DNA from: Smittia aterrima
Taxonomy: Eukaryota; Arthropoda; Insecta; Diptera; Chironomidae
Reading direction: 5' to 3'
DNA length: 64,000 nucleotides
Assembly (NCBI GenBank): GCA_033063855.1
Contig: CP093831.1
Span: 16,802,001 to 16,866,000 of the forward strand
Shown here: positions 33,643-49,000 of the stretch, one piece after another
Layout: every line of letters starts with the position of its first letter
How positions within the stretch are numbered: the stretch's first letter is position 1
The notes under the pieces: model-generated
What the model saw: only the letters and a program-made list of their open reading frames with translations
Told to the model about the DNA's origin: nothing
Database searches by the model: none
Program-made: the position numbers and the translations under genes

Positions 33643-36600
33643 TTCGAACTAATTAGTTGAAACAAATGATGAGACTATAGTGTGTCAAGAGAGTGTGTCA
33701 AAAAGAACTTTTCTAATCATATCAGTAAAGAGAAAAATCAAAAAGTGAAGAAAAAAAAATCCTTGAAAAAAAGTAAATTTCCCGTGAGTCAAGTGATTGA
33801 TGTGGCGGTGTTCCGATATTGAACTAAATTGAATGCAAATAAAACTAAAATTGCACGACAATTATTGTGGGTGTGCATGAACTGATAAGAGTGATTTTTT
33901 TTAGTTCAATCAAAAGTTCAAAAGAAATCGAGTGAGCTAATAGTTTCTTTGAATATATTTGATAAGACGAGACGACTCTTCCAGCTGATAAGGAGTAACC
34001 CGTAAGCTGAATCATCTGTTTGAGAAGGTAATTGAATTGACAGACTCGTCGGCACACGACGCGATAAGCATTATTTCGGCGGCCCGCACTGACGGAATAA
34101 TTTTAAAGACATGGCAACTTCCTGACTCAAGCTCTTTACGTCGAGGTCGTTTAACTCTTATTTCTTGCGCTACCGAGTGATTTCTTCTTTTCCATGCTCG
34201 CTTTGTTGAATCAGCGATGTCATATTTCAATATGAATGCACAATACGAAGACCCTCCAAGGGTTTGGTACTGATTACTCGACGAAGAGAAGTGTGCCATA
34301 AAAAATGACTTCATTCGCTTACTCGCACCAATGGGAATTCGCATTACAAGTCTATGACTAATCTCGAGTGAAAAAAGTAAGAGAAAGAAAAAAAAACATC
34401 GAAAATTTAAATTATGAGCCATGCGAAAATATTTGTAATAAAGTTTTTCTTCGCTATTTTCTTCATGTGATTCTGCAATTCACGGAATTTTAGCGCAAAG
34501 ATAGAGAAGAAAACAAGAAGCTCAGCATTTCGGAAATACGGATTTTGATTTGAAAGAAGGGATTTTCCTCTAAGAACTCTCAGTTGGTGTGAATAATTTC
34601 TTGCTCCGGAGAAAAACCTAAAAATCTTACGGTGAATGAAAACAATCTCGTTTAAGGGAAAATCCACAAGTTTCGTTGGAGAAGATCGCGTGAAATGATT
34701 GGCGAGTGTTTGTCGGCTGCCAAAATCAATTAAACTCAACCAATCATCGCTGACGAACGTTTCCCAACATTTATTTAGACTCGAAACATTATTAAAACTG
34801 AATTCCGTTAAAACTCCAATTCTTTCTCGCTTTTTTTTTCGCGAAGTTTCATTTTTGATTGCGACTAAGCACGCAATTTTCCTACGGAATTAAATTCTTT
34901 TGATGGACATCTTTCGACGTCCAGTTATGTTTGAATTCCATTAGCAAAAAATACCTTGTTTCACCCTCGAGACTCGACAAATAAAATTGGGAAAATTTAC
35001 TTAATTCCAGACTTTTTCACAATTTAACTTAATTTGCTGTGCTTGAGGGGAGCCTCAACGAAAATTACCAAATGGGGAGCGAGATTTTTTTGTATGTTCA
35101 CCCTTTTTTAACGTTTAGTTTGTGCCAGTTCAAACAATAAATTATTCCGATGGATTTTCCATCACAACTATCCGCAATTGAATTTAGGTTTCATGTCGCT
35201 GGCTCGGATTGGGGTGAAGGAAGCGGAAATTCATTGAAACATATTCGCGAATTCTCCATCCAATTATTGATCTAACAGATGCTTGGCGCCCGCATGAGGC
35301 CGTTACGAAAAAAAATGGAGCGATCTTTATCGGTTTTCGTTGCTTTCTGGGCAGAATATTAAATCAACGGGCATCCCATCTTTGGACATCCTTGAGTCGA
35401 GCTTTACTATTGAGCGAACCATTTACGCGCGTCGTGGAAGTGAACTCGACTGTGATCTGTTATTTCTTCTCCTCTCCTCGATCATAAAAGGAAATTGTTT
35501 CGATTCACTACGACTCAGAATTGAGTTTCATGACTAATTAACCTTGATCGCAAGACTCGTGAAGAGAGAACCTTTTAATTGAACGAGTCATGCTGAAGAA
35601 TTGTATGCAAATGCTCCAATAATTGTCTCGATCTTTCTAAATTTATTCGACTCAAAGTGGCAAGAATATTTTTTGATACAGCCATGAGACCAATCTCTAA
35701 GCCTCTCGGCTCGTTAATAATTCATTACCGACCAATTTGTCGTCTCCACTGAATGTCAATGTCGTGCATTTGTTTTCTTAACAAACATTTAAAAGAGAAC
35801 GAAACAAATCTTCGGACAGCTGCCGCTACTCGATTCTTTTCAAGGAAAACTCTTTTTTTTTCATTTCAAATCGAAAACCACTCGAACTTTCAATCAATTA
35901 AGCTGATAATTGAGTCGTTACGAAAGAGAGAAACCACTTGACGATATCAAATTAGTTAATTGACTGCTAATTGTTTAGAATTATGAAGCTAAACCTTGCG
36001 ACTTGATCACTGGCCACAAGCTTACATGAACGTAAACAAAACAAGAGTAAAATGCTTTGTGTCGAGGAGAATGCGAAACGTAAAAACCAACAGAGCTCGC
36101 AACAACGTTAACGAAGCGTAAAATTGCCCATCGCCAATCACCGCTGGCTGCTTCTTCAGGTTAATTTATTTATTTTTACAACTTTGCTGTTAGAAGAGTC
36201 TCCAAAGCGCTCTGCGCATTTTACTTAATAGCTGTTCAGAGTCCTCTCTTTCATAGGAACCTGGTTTGGTTGTGGGATTCTTAATTAATTATGAGAACGT
36301 CTGCGAAAACAAACGAATCGCGTAGGCTGGGAGTCGAATCGAATTTAATTACCTTAACAGAAGATGAACACAGAAGGGATCTAAGAGTTGAATAAACTCA
36401 TTATCAACAAGCATTTTATTTAGCTATCAACGTTTGCTTGAGAGATCTCACGTGCGTTCTTTGTATCTTCTCAAATATTATTTCGCTCCGTCTAAATCAA
36501 CACGAGAAATCAATTCGATTCGTCTTTCAGAAAGCAACGGCTCACATTTCAGTCTGAAGAAGACCGTTACTGTGAAGGTCATACTGTGTTTATATTGTGG

Positions 36601-39600
36601 GCTTGGGCCAAGCCACAAAGCGATTATAAAATCGTCTTGAATGACTGCACGTCGATCAAAAGCAGTTTCATGCACTCGTGAGCCCCACGCAATCGTGAAG
36701 CCTTGAGAGTATTTGGATCAATTTCCAATTTAAATGCATTCACGGATGAAGCTTTCACGTTATGAATGAAATAGTTTTTTGTGATTGACCTTTCGTGTCG
36801 AAACTTCCCCGTCAATGATTCAGGAAATTAAAGTTTCATTTTTTTTCGCTGTTTTCGGCCTAATTTTAATTTCTGACGTGAGCCAAATATTTTTCTCCTG
36901 TGATACAAATCGAAGAGTTCAACTGCACGTGTGTTGCACGGACAAATTGAGTTCAGGTCACGATGAACTGTCGAAGAGTCACACGAGCAACTAGATTCGA
37001 CAAAGCAATAAAAGAAAAAGTAAAATCAAGGAGAGAAAGAGCGAAAAATCGATATGAAGTGTCTGCGATGAATGCGAGACTTACTCACGTCTTGCTGGTG
37101 AATGCGAAGATGAAATTGAGGAAAAGACGAGTTTGAGACTTGAGGCAGGAGAAAGAAAAAGATTTTTTGATAAGAACGAGAGAGTGAGACCGGAAATGGC
37201 AAAAAAGGAAGAACCTGAAGTTGATGTAGCGATTTGCATTAATCAAACAAGAAAAAAAATCCTTCGGGCAAACAACATTGCACAATCATTCTAAAGTTCG
37301 CATGTACATTTGCTTTTATCAAACTAGGCCATTAGTCACAACATAAACTGAGCTCTGACTTAGAAAGAAAGAGCAATGAAGCGATCGATTTACGAATAGA
37401 ACTCAAACGATATTAGTCACAAATTGATTTAACTCATGCAAGACATGCAAGTCAAGCCGCCTGCGAATTTATTGCAGTTCATATTTTCGGACTGTTTGGT
37501 AACATGAAATCGTTGGCTGCCATAAAGTTGTGGGATTAATTGATTTTCGGCTTTGGAAATCGCAAGTTTTATGTGAAATTCGAAAGCATTTGTCAATCTC
37601 TTGAAATGTTGTTTGAGGTTGTACGCTGACACTCGCTGCAAATAGTCGGGGTTGAACCAATTCTGATTCAGAGCGGGGTTGCTTGCATGTTGCTTGAGAA
37701 TCTTACGAAATTGAAATATCTTGTAGATTAGTTAGCTCTTTGCGTGTCAATCGTGCATGCTGGCGGTCTTTAACGAGTTTCCTAAAATAAATGAAAGGAG
37801 CTTAGGGGAAATGTATTTTTACTCGAGAGCAATCAATATTCATAAAATATAAAATTGGCCGTAAAACTAATTTGCTGCAGCTTTCTGTGATGTCAGCAGA
37901 GGGTCGAGGGTGTTTCTCTGTCGATCAGGAAATGCGAAATCAATAAACAGAACATTCGTTCCATCTGCTGGTTAACACCATCACTCGGCACTCTCCGTTA
38001 TGACCTTTCTCACACACAAATTTCCATCTCAACCCAAAATTTGTTGCATGAAGCAATTTCCTCTAAATGGAAATATACGAAAAACTTAATCACGCAACAG
38101 ACGAAAGAGAAAAGGAAGCAAAGAGATGCAGACAGTTAATTCTCTTTCCTTACGAAACTTAATGTAGCCGAGAGTTGTTTAAAATTATCGAGAATTTATT
38201 ACGTAAACACATTGAACATTCGCTGGGCTTAAGTTAAACCAAAACAAAACATTAAACATTTCGGAATGCACTTTGAGGGGAAAGAGCAACGATAATTAAA
38301 GAATGAAAGCAGAAAATGCTGCAGCAATAAAAATTGTTTCCCAAGAAATGCGGATCGATAATAATTAAAGACAAGCGAGTCCGGAGGGAGAGCTGCTTGT
38401 GATGGCAATTGAATCTTAATGAAGACAGCATTGGGGGAGGTCTGCAGATTGTTGTTTGTTTTAGTCGTACGACTTAATCTCTAAATCCCGATGAGTTTAA
38501 CTGTGAAAGCCGCACAAAGCTGCGAAGTTGTTATCAGCACTTTGCGCTGTTTTCTAAATGCGCTTTCGATCCGCCAACAGTTTCGTTCCGTATCCAACTG
38601 ATTCACGAGCATTCTCGAAACATTACTTCGCGATTATTCCCATTAAAGTTTTCTTTTTTCTCGAACCGCATGTTTTAATCTTCGAAATGCTCCATTATGT
38701 TTATCAAGTGATGTGCAGTGAGCGTGCTCAACATGTGTTGCTGATTTCGAGCAGAAACTCGAGTTGCTCTCACTCCGCATTCTGAATTCGACACCCGAAC
38801 CATTAATTACTTTCTTGCGATCACCACGAAACGTAATCTTGACAAGCGAATGAGGAAGACATTGATGAAGAAATGCTTCTGACGAATGCGTGAGTAGCTC
38901 CAGAGCAATAATCAGCGGTAATCTCTGTGAAAATGTGTCAAAATATCATGAATTTTCATCGGCACTCAAAGTGTGAGAGGCTTTGAAACGCAGACGCGTC
39001 AAGCGATGAATAAAAGAAAAAGTTTCTCGACTCAGAAGCTCGAGACGCTTTGAGAAATCGTTTTATGTTGTGTTCAAAATCAATATTTACTTTACGACTT
39101 TCAGCTTCTTTATGCTTCTCATGTCCGTCAAAGCGAAATCTTCTTGCATCGTAAACAAAGTGCACTTCCGAGCGATGAAAAAGAAAGGCTGAACACCTTA
39201 ATTAGTCAGGCAAATGAGGACATTGAGTTTTACGTAAGATTTTACGATTCAAAATGCAGTTTCCCTCGCCAGCGTTTAAAAAATTAAAAATAAATTAAAA
39301 ATTCGATTTTATTTGACCGCGATTGCAATCGCGCTTGTTCCAAGGTATCGAGAGGAAAAACCCGAAATTGCAAGTTCAATGATCGATTCACAGGAAATTG
39401 CTTTTATTCGATTTCTTGTCGACATCAATCGCAGCAGGGAAAAAAGTCACGAGTTCAGAATTTTCGGTTCCTGCTTTTACCGAAAAAAAATTGTGTAATT
39501 TTAATCTTATGCACATTCCAATTGGCAACAAGCGAGTTCAAGTATTGCGGACACATCGTAATCGAGATTTATGTGAAGCGACCTGAACGAAGCTCGTAAG

Positions 39601-39834
39601 AGGTTGCAAATTTGTTAAACTCTTCTCTCGTTTTTTGGCAATCAATTAACTTCTTATGCGGTATTAAGTTTCTTCTTTAGGAAATTCCGCATCGCCGAAT
39701 ATTTTAATGAAGTTTTGCGGTGACGGCATCGTAAATAAAGCGGTTAAACGATGAAACTGTCGCGATTAAAAATTGCAAAACTGTCAAGATTTACGAGCGG
39801 ACTTCTAATTAACAATTTTCTTCTTTCTCCACAG
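33643..39834. other. Long upstream region of the pigs/GAS2-like gene
   Basis: About 6.2 kb without a convincing gene. A 136-codon minus-strand frame at 34012-34422 begins with a signal-peptide-like hydrophobic stretch but is otherwise unrecognised. Because a splice acceptor is present at 39833-39834, at least part of this interval is probably a 5' untranslated intron and enhancer sequence of the pigs-like gene. No transposon or tandem array was seen. Confidence 0.4.
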
Positions 39835-40092
39835 ACGATACGACGACGACGACGTTCCATCCTCGTGAAGTGAACTTCCCATTATGTGCTCTCAAGACTA
39901 ACTGCAACGTCAGTCAAAAGAGAAGAAGGAGAAGAGAAGCGTTATGATTTATCGATCGGTTGACGACTTAAAGAATTTCCATTGAAATTCAGAAACAATA
40001 ACAAAGTTAAAGAGAACTCAAAACAGAAGAAGAAGATTCTGATTGCGATAGCATAAACTTCAATTCAATTTATCAAGACAAACAGAAGAACA
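39835..40092 (+). other. 5' untranslated exon part of the pigs-like gene
   Basis: The run TTCTTTCTCCACAG ending at 39834 is a strong splice acceptor, with a CTAAT branch-point-like site about 25 nt upstream. The 258 nt that follow lead directly to the ATG at 40093, so coding exon 1 is preceded by at least one upstream non-coding exon that I could not locate. Confidence 0.6.
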
Positions 40093-43000
40093 ATGGCTTC
40101 AGTTCTCCTGGAAGCGCGTCCTTATCGCCCGTTCAAATCGAGCGAAGAATATTTGTATGCGATGCGAGAGGATTTAGCCGAATGGCTCAACACACTTTAT
40201 CCCGAGTTGCTGATCAATGTCGACAACTTCATGGATCGACTGGACACAGGCATCGCTTTGTGCAAGGTAAGAACTTTGATTGATTTGACGTTGTCTGTTT
40301 GTTTGCTTTTAAAAATTACCCGGCGCTGATCGAGAATTTTTTTTGGGGTCAAAAACTGTCTGAGAATCGCAGACGAGAAAAGATTAATTGAATTTTATAA
40401 GGGAATGTTCGATAGTAATGTGACCACAGGGGATCAAGCTTATTAAGAGAGGTTCTCCTTTTTTCATGTTTCGTGATAAGTGAACTCTTCCTAATTCCAA
40501 GATATTCATCAAGAAATCTTGTCAAATCTCTCAGACTTGGGCTTTCAAATTTTAACTTTTATTTTTCTTTCAATAAATCTTCCGAGAGCCGCTAGCACGT
40601 CTGAGTCGTTTCGTTAAACATGCTCGAGAACATCAACGCATACGAAGCGCATACGAGGCGCATAAAGATTTAGTTTTATATTTTGTGCCATAAAACGTGC
40701 AAACATCGTAAAGCGAGAAAAAGAAAAGCAAACTTCTAAATCAACTTTGTAAGTGATCCCCTCAAGAAAAGCCGAGATGCAATTATCATTAAAAATATTA
40801 AATCATTAGAGATAAGTTTCACATGTTGGATGCAGGAAAACTCGGCAATAAAACTTAAATTTAATGCTTCATGCATCTGAAAGAGATTTTAATTAGCGCT
40901 GATGTTGACTACCGTTCATGCTACTCGCGATGTCGTATCCATTCCAAAATAAATCTCTTCATATTTGAGATGAAACAGATCGTTTCGCGCAACGAGACAA
41001 GAACATTTCCAGACAAATTTTTATGTCCAAAGAGCGAGCAAAAGCAAATGCAGAAAATTGACTTCTTCATGTCTTCGTTGATGTTTCGAATGAACAAACG
41101 AGATCTTCATTCATAAAAATGCCAAAAACAGAAACATAAAAATGTGGAATTGCAAAACAGAAATTGTTTGCTCGACTCTCGCAAGGCACAGCTGAAAATT
41201 GGCCTGAATTTTAATCTCCGGTCTGAGTTAGAGCAAAAACAATATTTTTTCATGCGATTGGACAATTTATCAAGCCGAGAAAGAATGTTCGAGTCTCAAT
41301 TTTCAAGTCGCGCTTGTTCTCTCGACTCCATTGCCTTTCGAATTAATTAAAGTCACACATCCTGAAAGCAAATGTTTCATGCAACATTGTTGCGAGTAAT
41401 AAAAGTCGAAACAAGCGAGGTAAATTGCTGTCCTGTTCCAATTGAAATCTAAAAGGTTCGAGTGTCGGTGAGCCACACAAAGAGCGAAGAGCGACATGAA
41501 CTGCATCGAATGCTGTTTCAAAAGGCATAAAAGTGCATTCATTTCCAAGAAGGGAGTGCGGTCTGAAGCCGCTTTGTGGGAATCTTCTCTGTCGAGTGCT
41601 CTCGCAATCTTCATCATCAAATGTTCTTTTCTATTTCTGGATTAGCTTCCAAAAAAAAAGTCCTCTCCAGCCGAATGAGAATCACAAAAACAAAGAAACG
41701 ACAAAAGAGCGGTTTAAAAATATGTTTCTTCCCTCCGTTGATACTTCATGCCGCGACATTGTGAATAATGCAGAGCAGAAATATAAACATCGACGATGAA
41801 AATCCTCGCTTTATGTCAAGACATTTTCAAAATTAATTCAATTCTCCTGAGAGAAGCTGCTGAGCGATGCCGAGAAAGGAATTTCATTATATCGAGGATG
41901 CTCCTCTAGCAAGTGAAGTGAAGTCTTTGCTGCGTGAATTTTTCTTTAGCGCGGTGATTAAAATTTCTTCGTCTCGACAGCGGCAATAAATTCCAAAAGA
42001 TTTATTAGAATTTCATTTCGTTTCCAAAACACGTGAGGTTTCTAATCCCTTCTTCTCGGGTCTCTTGTTTTGCATATTTTTTCTTAATAAAATCCATCGA
42101 ATCGTGAGAGAGACAACGGGAATGGATAAAACATGCACCACCCACGCAACGGCACATGTCTGTATTCGAGCAAACACTTTTAATCAGTGTCGATGACAAT
42201 TGTTCGTTGTTTTCTGTTTGATTTAACAATTCGAGATATCTCTGGAATCCAACGAGACAATTTGCATAAGATTTAGTTAAAGAATGTCTCGTACTGGCAT
42301 TTTTATTCGCAAAGGAATTTATCGCTCCTCGGAGTCTTCACACTCTGCTATTCCATCGAGAAAATGCAACAACGGCCCGAAGGCATCATCGTCATTACTC
42401 AGGCTAACGTTGAGACCACCAAAACTTGCTCGAATATTTATCAGAATAAAGTAAACAAAGTGACGACTTAGAACGATAAATAATGTTGATCGGCTTCTTC
42501 GTATAAAAACTGAAAGTGATGTTGAGGAGAAGGAACGTAAACAAGAAGAAGTCTCGTGGGCTAAACGACAAACGGCTTGAAATCATTTTTCTTCTATTCA
42601 AATTCGTAGACGTTTATGGTGTCACATTATGCGCGTTGCATTTTAAAATTGACTTTTGTCGCTTTCATTCCCTTCTCGCTGCAGTTGTCGGAATGAAAGT
42701 TTCCGGAATTGATTGTTAGGTGCGCGTTTATATCTGAGTCGACTATTTTTATATCAAACGAAGTGAGCTTAATTTAAATCGACGTGATCTACAATTAGAC
42801 GAGGAAAGTTGTCCCTGAACGATAGCGAGATTCTTTAAGCTTCTCACGCGTCTCCCAAAAAAAGAAACGATCGAGTTGAAACGAACATTCCGTTGCAACG
42901 CTCGACAATGAAGAACAGAAATAGGTTAAATATCTTTTTATCTAATTTTAAATTCCTCATCGTTAAGCCGCATTTTATGTTCTCCGTTTCTGCTAGAATT

Positions 43001-46000
43001 GATTCTAATGATGTTTGAAACGAGAAACGACTTGGACATCTTGATATGTTCTCTCTTTTGAAATATGCTCACTGAGAGCAGTCAGAGTCAACTGTTATCT
43101 AAGTCCATCAACATTTCGTCGCACGATGCTGCTAATTCATTGCGCCAACGTTCAGAGAAATGCTCATTTGATTATCGAGCTTGTAAGAAAGTAAATGAAG
43201 AGTTGATCGTAAATCTCTTGGATAACAATTTACCTATCATCGATTGATTGTTTCGTTCATTAAGGAAAACAGCAAAGCAGCGACTTATTCAGTTTCCTTT
43301 TGTTATTGATCAAAGATTTCTTTTCGGGTTAGTAATTAGTGAAAGTGCTTGCGAGAAAAATCTGTTTTGAAATTAGAAGTCGTTGCATAAGATTTGGTGT
43401 CGGAGAAGGTGTGAGTGTTAAGTAATCAAATTAGTGACTGATAATTGTCTTTGAGAGCGATAAAAGTTTGTTTTGACTGGTCGTAACTTCATCAGTTTCA
43501 TGATAATCACATCGACAAACGCACAGCTGACAAACTCCATGAAACACGAACTGAAATGACAAACCCGGTCAGTTCGAGAAACTCGAGTTTTATGTAAAAC
43601 TTTAAAGTATCACGCATGGCGTTTTACGGAAAATTTATTGGACGAGCTCGTTATGCTTTCAACAGAAATTAAAATTCTTGTCTAATTATGTGTCGCTTTA
43701 AGATGAAATATTAATAGAAGTTGAGGTTTTCATCCCACAACTCAAGTCGAATGCAACATTTTGTTGAAGATTGCCGAGCGTCACTGAATGACAAGCGATG
43801 GGGAACAGCAGGGCGAGGAATGTGAGTCGAATCTCACTTAAGCTCGCACACAACTTTAGAATCACGGCAAAGCGAGAAGAATGCGAATTATTCAGCAAAA
43901 TAAAACTTTCAACATTTGCATAATGTCAAACCTGACGGCGCTTCCGCAGTCGCACGAATTCTTCGAGCTCTAATTTAGTTTCTTTTCCTCTAAAATGCGT
44001 TCACGTAACAAATTAAAATTGTCGAGATCATTTTGTGTGGCGCGTAACTAATAAATTTTAATTAATAAGCATGCAACGCGAAGAATTTGAGTCTCTAAAT
44101 ATAAATAAAACACAAATTAATTAAACGAGCCAGAGGATTCTTGTGGAAGTACAAAGACGAATGTTCCGGGGAAAGGAAGAGCCAATATGAGGATGTCATG
44201 CGACTGAATTCTTAATTGATTGAAGACAAGATAGAAACATTTGAATAAATTAACCCGTCGCGACTCTCATTAATTGAATCGCTTGATAAATCAATTTAAT
44301 TCAAATTAATATGAAAATATTTTCATTCTCAAGCTATTAAGTTATTCAAATATTAATTGAGTTGAACTTCAAGTAACGTCTCCACCCACATCAAGAGTGA
44401 AATGCATTTCGAGTCTAGTTAATTCAATTAAAGCGTTATCTTAATTTCTTTGACGTTAATGTTGAGAGCTGAGTGCCTCGAGGGAAAACTAACAAAACTG
44501 TTTTTCTTTTTTGATTACTCATGACAAAACTGGTTAATCCATCAACTAGGTTTGAAATGATTATCTTTTCTTAAGCAAGAAATTTTCGACCCCAAACGTA
44601 ACTTTTGAACAAATCTATTTACGACAAAGTCATGTGATACTTTCGACTTGAAACTCAACTGTTTATGCTGCGACTTGTAGAGAGATAAATAAACATTCAC
44701 AAGAGAAATAATATTGTGATGATAAACACATCAACAAATTCATCATTCTGTGAGCCGTGTGCTGAAATGAAATAAGAGTCGAGAGAGTTTGTGTCTTTAT
44801 CTGCAAGCAAAACGAGAAAATATGTTCCAAGATAACGAAAGTTGGTAGATGTAATGTTTAACATTAAATTAATCTTGCACAATGATTTGTTATCGACTTG
44901 TTTAGTTTCTGCTTTGCCAGCAGATTAATGTGATCGAATCTAGTTTTGAAATGTTTCAGCGCATCTTGTTCTCTAATTCTCTCTCTGTGATGTTTATGAG
45001 CATCCGGCAATAAATAAATTTATAATATCGCAGCGTTCATATCATTTCGTTGGTTTTTTTTTCATTGCACATTTCACGAGAGAAGCCGAAACGATATTTC
45101 GAATAGAAGGAAAAGCAAAACAAAAAACATAAATCACTTTGAACTCTAAGCGGACATGACGAGCTTCAGATCGCGTTTTTCCTCGTTTGTTTCTCTTATG
45201 CGCATCAAATTGAATTTGGGAATCTGTTCTAGATAAACGACGACAACGATCATTGTAGTTGCGAGCAAACAGAAACTACTCAGGCGAATGACCTAAATCC
45301 ATCGCACTACAAAGTCATTGGGCAACTTCCATGTACTTTTACTTGAGCACTCGCGCCTTTTGCACTTTATGGAGAATGAGTTCGCCTCTAGCGAGATACT
45401 GCGCCGTCACTCTCGTGATGGATTATTAATTTTTCTGTCTTCGATTTCGTGCTTTATGCGGCAACATCGATAGAGGCCAAGCACTTTAAGGCAGCCAGAT
45501 TGAAATGGGTTGATTACAATTAAAAGCTGCTGCCACTTTGCGCAATAAATGATTTGGTTTCATCGTCGAAAGATGAGTTTATGTAATTTTCTCTGCGACT
45601 TTTTAAACATGAGAATTGAGTGGATGTCAAAGTTCAGCCGCCGAGTATGTTGTGATAGGTTTTTTTTCATTTTCAATTTTCGCGGCTGTAACTCATTTGC
45701 ACGATCGAGTATTTAAGCAACTAATAGCTGCTGCTGCTGTTGCCTTTAGCGTGAGGAACACACAAAGCGCTTGATGTTGCGGTTAATGAATTCAGCGTAT
45801 AAGACGAAGCGATCCATTACTTGTACGCAACGATAATGCAACACATCCGCAGACATCATTGTGAACATGAACAAATAAATAAGATAATTGGTTTCGCCCA
45901 TAAAGCGTTAAACAAATTTCACTTCATTGATTTCAAGCCACGAGACGAGGCTGATGCTGAATGCATGTTTACATCAAAAGTTGTTTTTAGCATCGTAATT

Positions 46001-49000
46001 AATTTGCTTTGATTGTGGACTTCAACTCTTGCGCAATCATTTTTTATCCATCGATAGAACTTTTGATGGATTAATTGAAGTGAGTCCGCGACCTCTTCAA
46101 AGTATCGCTTACTTAAACCAATCGTCCGACAAAAGGCGTAAAATTATGCTGTAATAGTCACCGCTAAAGCTTATTTGAAGTTCAATGGTATTTCCTCTTC
46201 GGCTTAAAGTAACAATGAGTCCATTTCAATGCTTCATTGTTGCTTCTTCATCTTTGCTTTTGTGAAATATTTTATTGACTTGTCGCTCCAATACTCTCGC
46301 TGTCTTTTGTTATTTCGCCAGATTTGCGTTTAAAGTTTCCCAACTTCTACATTATTGATGACGTGGTCAGACTTCCGCCATCATATCTCAATCATTCAAA
46401 TTGCTATTAGCGACTGAATTAATCAAGAAATATTCGAAACTAAACGAAATTTAAGTTTGAATAAATATTCGAACAATAAAGCGATTAATCAAGCCACCTA
46501 CAAGCAAATGTTTCATAAACTAGAGGCGCTCATTGTCTTCGAAAAATAATACGCGCCACTTGAGTCGAGTTGAGCAGAAAAATCACAGAGTGTGTGTTAT
46601 TGTTTGTGGAGATTGTTATCACTTCAAAGTGAAGGACGTGTGTGATGAAAAGACGTTCAAGGACGTCGACAAACAGCTGAGAAATAATCGAAAAACATGA
46701 GACGCAGCATGTGCTCCAAGCACTGCTCGACTTGAGTGCTTTCGTTTTCATCTGCTCGTCTCTCGCTTAGCAATTAATCACCGCAACGCTCTTAAGCGCG
46801 ACACACCGGGAGAATTGTTTTTTGAGAATAATTAATTAATTTCGGCTTTTATCTTTTGAGCCGACGATTGTTCTTAATTTGTCAAGTGACCTTCTCTCAT
46901 CATAGGCAAATCGTAAAATTGAGTGAATGAATGCGCGAAATTTAAAACAACTGGCATTTGCTTTAATTAAGCAACGGAGTCTTCTCTAAATTTAAAGGCC
47001 ACTTTTGATTGCTCAAGGTTTACGAGATTTGAGAAGATTAACGAAAAGAATTGTCGACTTAAGAGCTTATCAGTTCAGTTCATTAAGGAAACAAAAATCA
47101 ATTTAAGCTGAAGTCGATCGACTTTGTTTATTCGCGCCCGAGTGAATGTTTTTCAATATTCAAGAGTTGATTGCGTGCAACCCAATTCCTCGGAATAGCT
47201 CGGAAAACTAATTAAATTTTTATGTCAGACTTTAAAGAAATTATGCAAATTGCTTCTCCACAGTAGTATTGAGTTTCATTAAAGTTCATTGAAATCGAAA
47301 TTTCTTCTTTTCTCTGTTAATTATTCAGCCGCACAGACTGCGGTTGTTGAAAAGTTAGCGGTAAAGTGCAGATCGAGTTTATTTGGATGAGAGAGAACCT
47401 CGAGAATCGCCTTCAATTGTTGAACGCTCATCTTAATTAAAACTCAACCATTTATTAATTTTAATGAGTCATAAGAAGCACTGAGTCACGTTATTATGGG
47501 AGGAGTGAGAGTCGTCGCTTCTTAATCTTCCATCCGGAATTTCTTCTTCAATGAACCCGCGCAAATTTGCGCAACTTGTTTGTTCACACAAAAGCATGAA
47601 TAAGTCGACTTCTTCTTACATTTTTCCCGCTGTTCAAAGAAATATTATCAATCGACCGTTGATGTTTGTAACCTTATTTCCACAGCCAAGTGCAGCAAAG
47701 TAATTTTTTTATGAATGAAAAGAAGTTTCGATCTGCACGAGACATTCTGGTGGGAGCAGAGCGTGTAAGTGTATCATATGGCCTGTGAAATCAGGGAGCC
47801 TGTTTTGCCTACTGACTCTTACCCAGTCGATGAATAATTTGTCGGTACAGTCGACGCTCTTGAATGCGATGCTCAACGAAGATTTATTGCGCATCGAACT
47901 CGTCGAAGTGTCACAATCTTTCGCGTGATCGCGACATGAAATTTGCATATAGAGCAGTGAGACTCAGCGAGAGAGAGAGCGCGATCGACCGGACGTTATC
48001 AGTGCACTAGTTGCTGAACGAATCGGCAAGTGAATGATTTATTTGCATTTTACACTCGCTTTACATCTCTCTCATGCACGAGGAGGAAAGAAGTGTTGCC
48101 AATCTTGTGGGCGTTAGCGCGAAACGTGGAAATGTCGATTCGAAAAGATCGCCAATAAAAAATAGAGAAATAAAAAAAATTGTCTCTGTGGGGGCAAATG
48201 AGACAGACTCGTTCTGCTAGGCGATGTTGGAGATGTCGCAATGTTTCGTGATTCTCAAAAAAGACTTCCACTCTCAAATGTTGGTCATAACTCATTCCAG
48301 CAAAAAACAAGACAATTCTTAATGAGCCAATGCCGTCCTGCAATCTCGAACATTATCCTACAACCAGAAACATCGATACGACGTGTAAAAGTCATTCGCG
48401 GAGAATAAATGAATAAATTTGCATTGCATTGAATGTTAAAAGTCTTCTCGATATCTTCAAAGCAACGCTGCCAGCAATGGAGAAAGAATTCTCGCAATTA
48501 TTAATGACAAACTCTCTTTAATTTGGTAATTGCGCAGACATAAATAATATTTCCTTTCTTTCTCTCTCACTCACTCAAACAGCCATTGATCTTTTCTAGC
48601 GACGCTTATTTATTGCTTTGCTACAATGGAATTATCCTTCAAGCTTCGAGTTAATTATGCATGCAGTTTCGCAACTCAAATGTCACGAAATTGATTAAAC
48701 GAGTCTCACGCCGCACTGGCTGGCAAACTAATTTCAGCGCGACAAGGAAATTCTTCCTCGCTTTGATCACTTTGTTTATGAAAATATCATGACAAAGCTA
48801 AGACGGCGCGCGATTCACTTTCAGTTCCCATGCAAACATATTCGCGAGCTTAAACGAAAGTGAAATGATTGCCGAAAAGCGCGATGAATGTGCGAAAAGT
48901 AAATTAGCTTTCATCCGGCGATGAATGGATTCGCTTTATGATCTCATTATCGAAAGTCTTTATAGACTTCTGATTAGCTAAGCGTGTCATAAACTCATAA

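Noticed and set aside
33180..39834. tRNA, snRNA or known insect miRNA in the gene-poor region
   Set aside because: No B-box GGTTCRANTCC, U-RNA or familiar mature miRNA sequence was recognised by eye.
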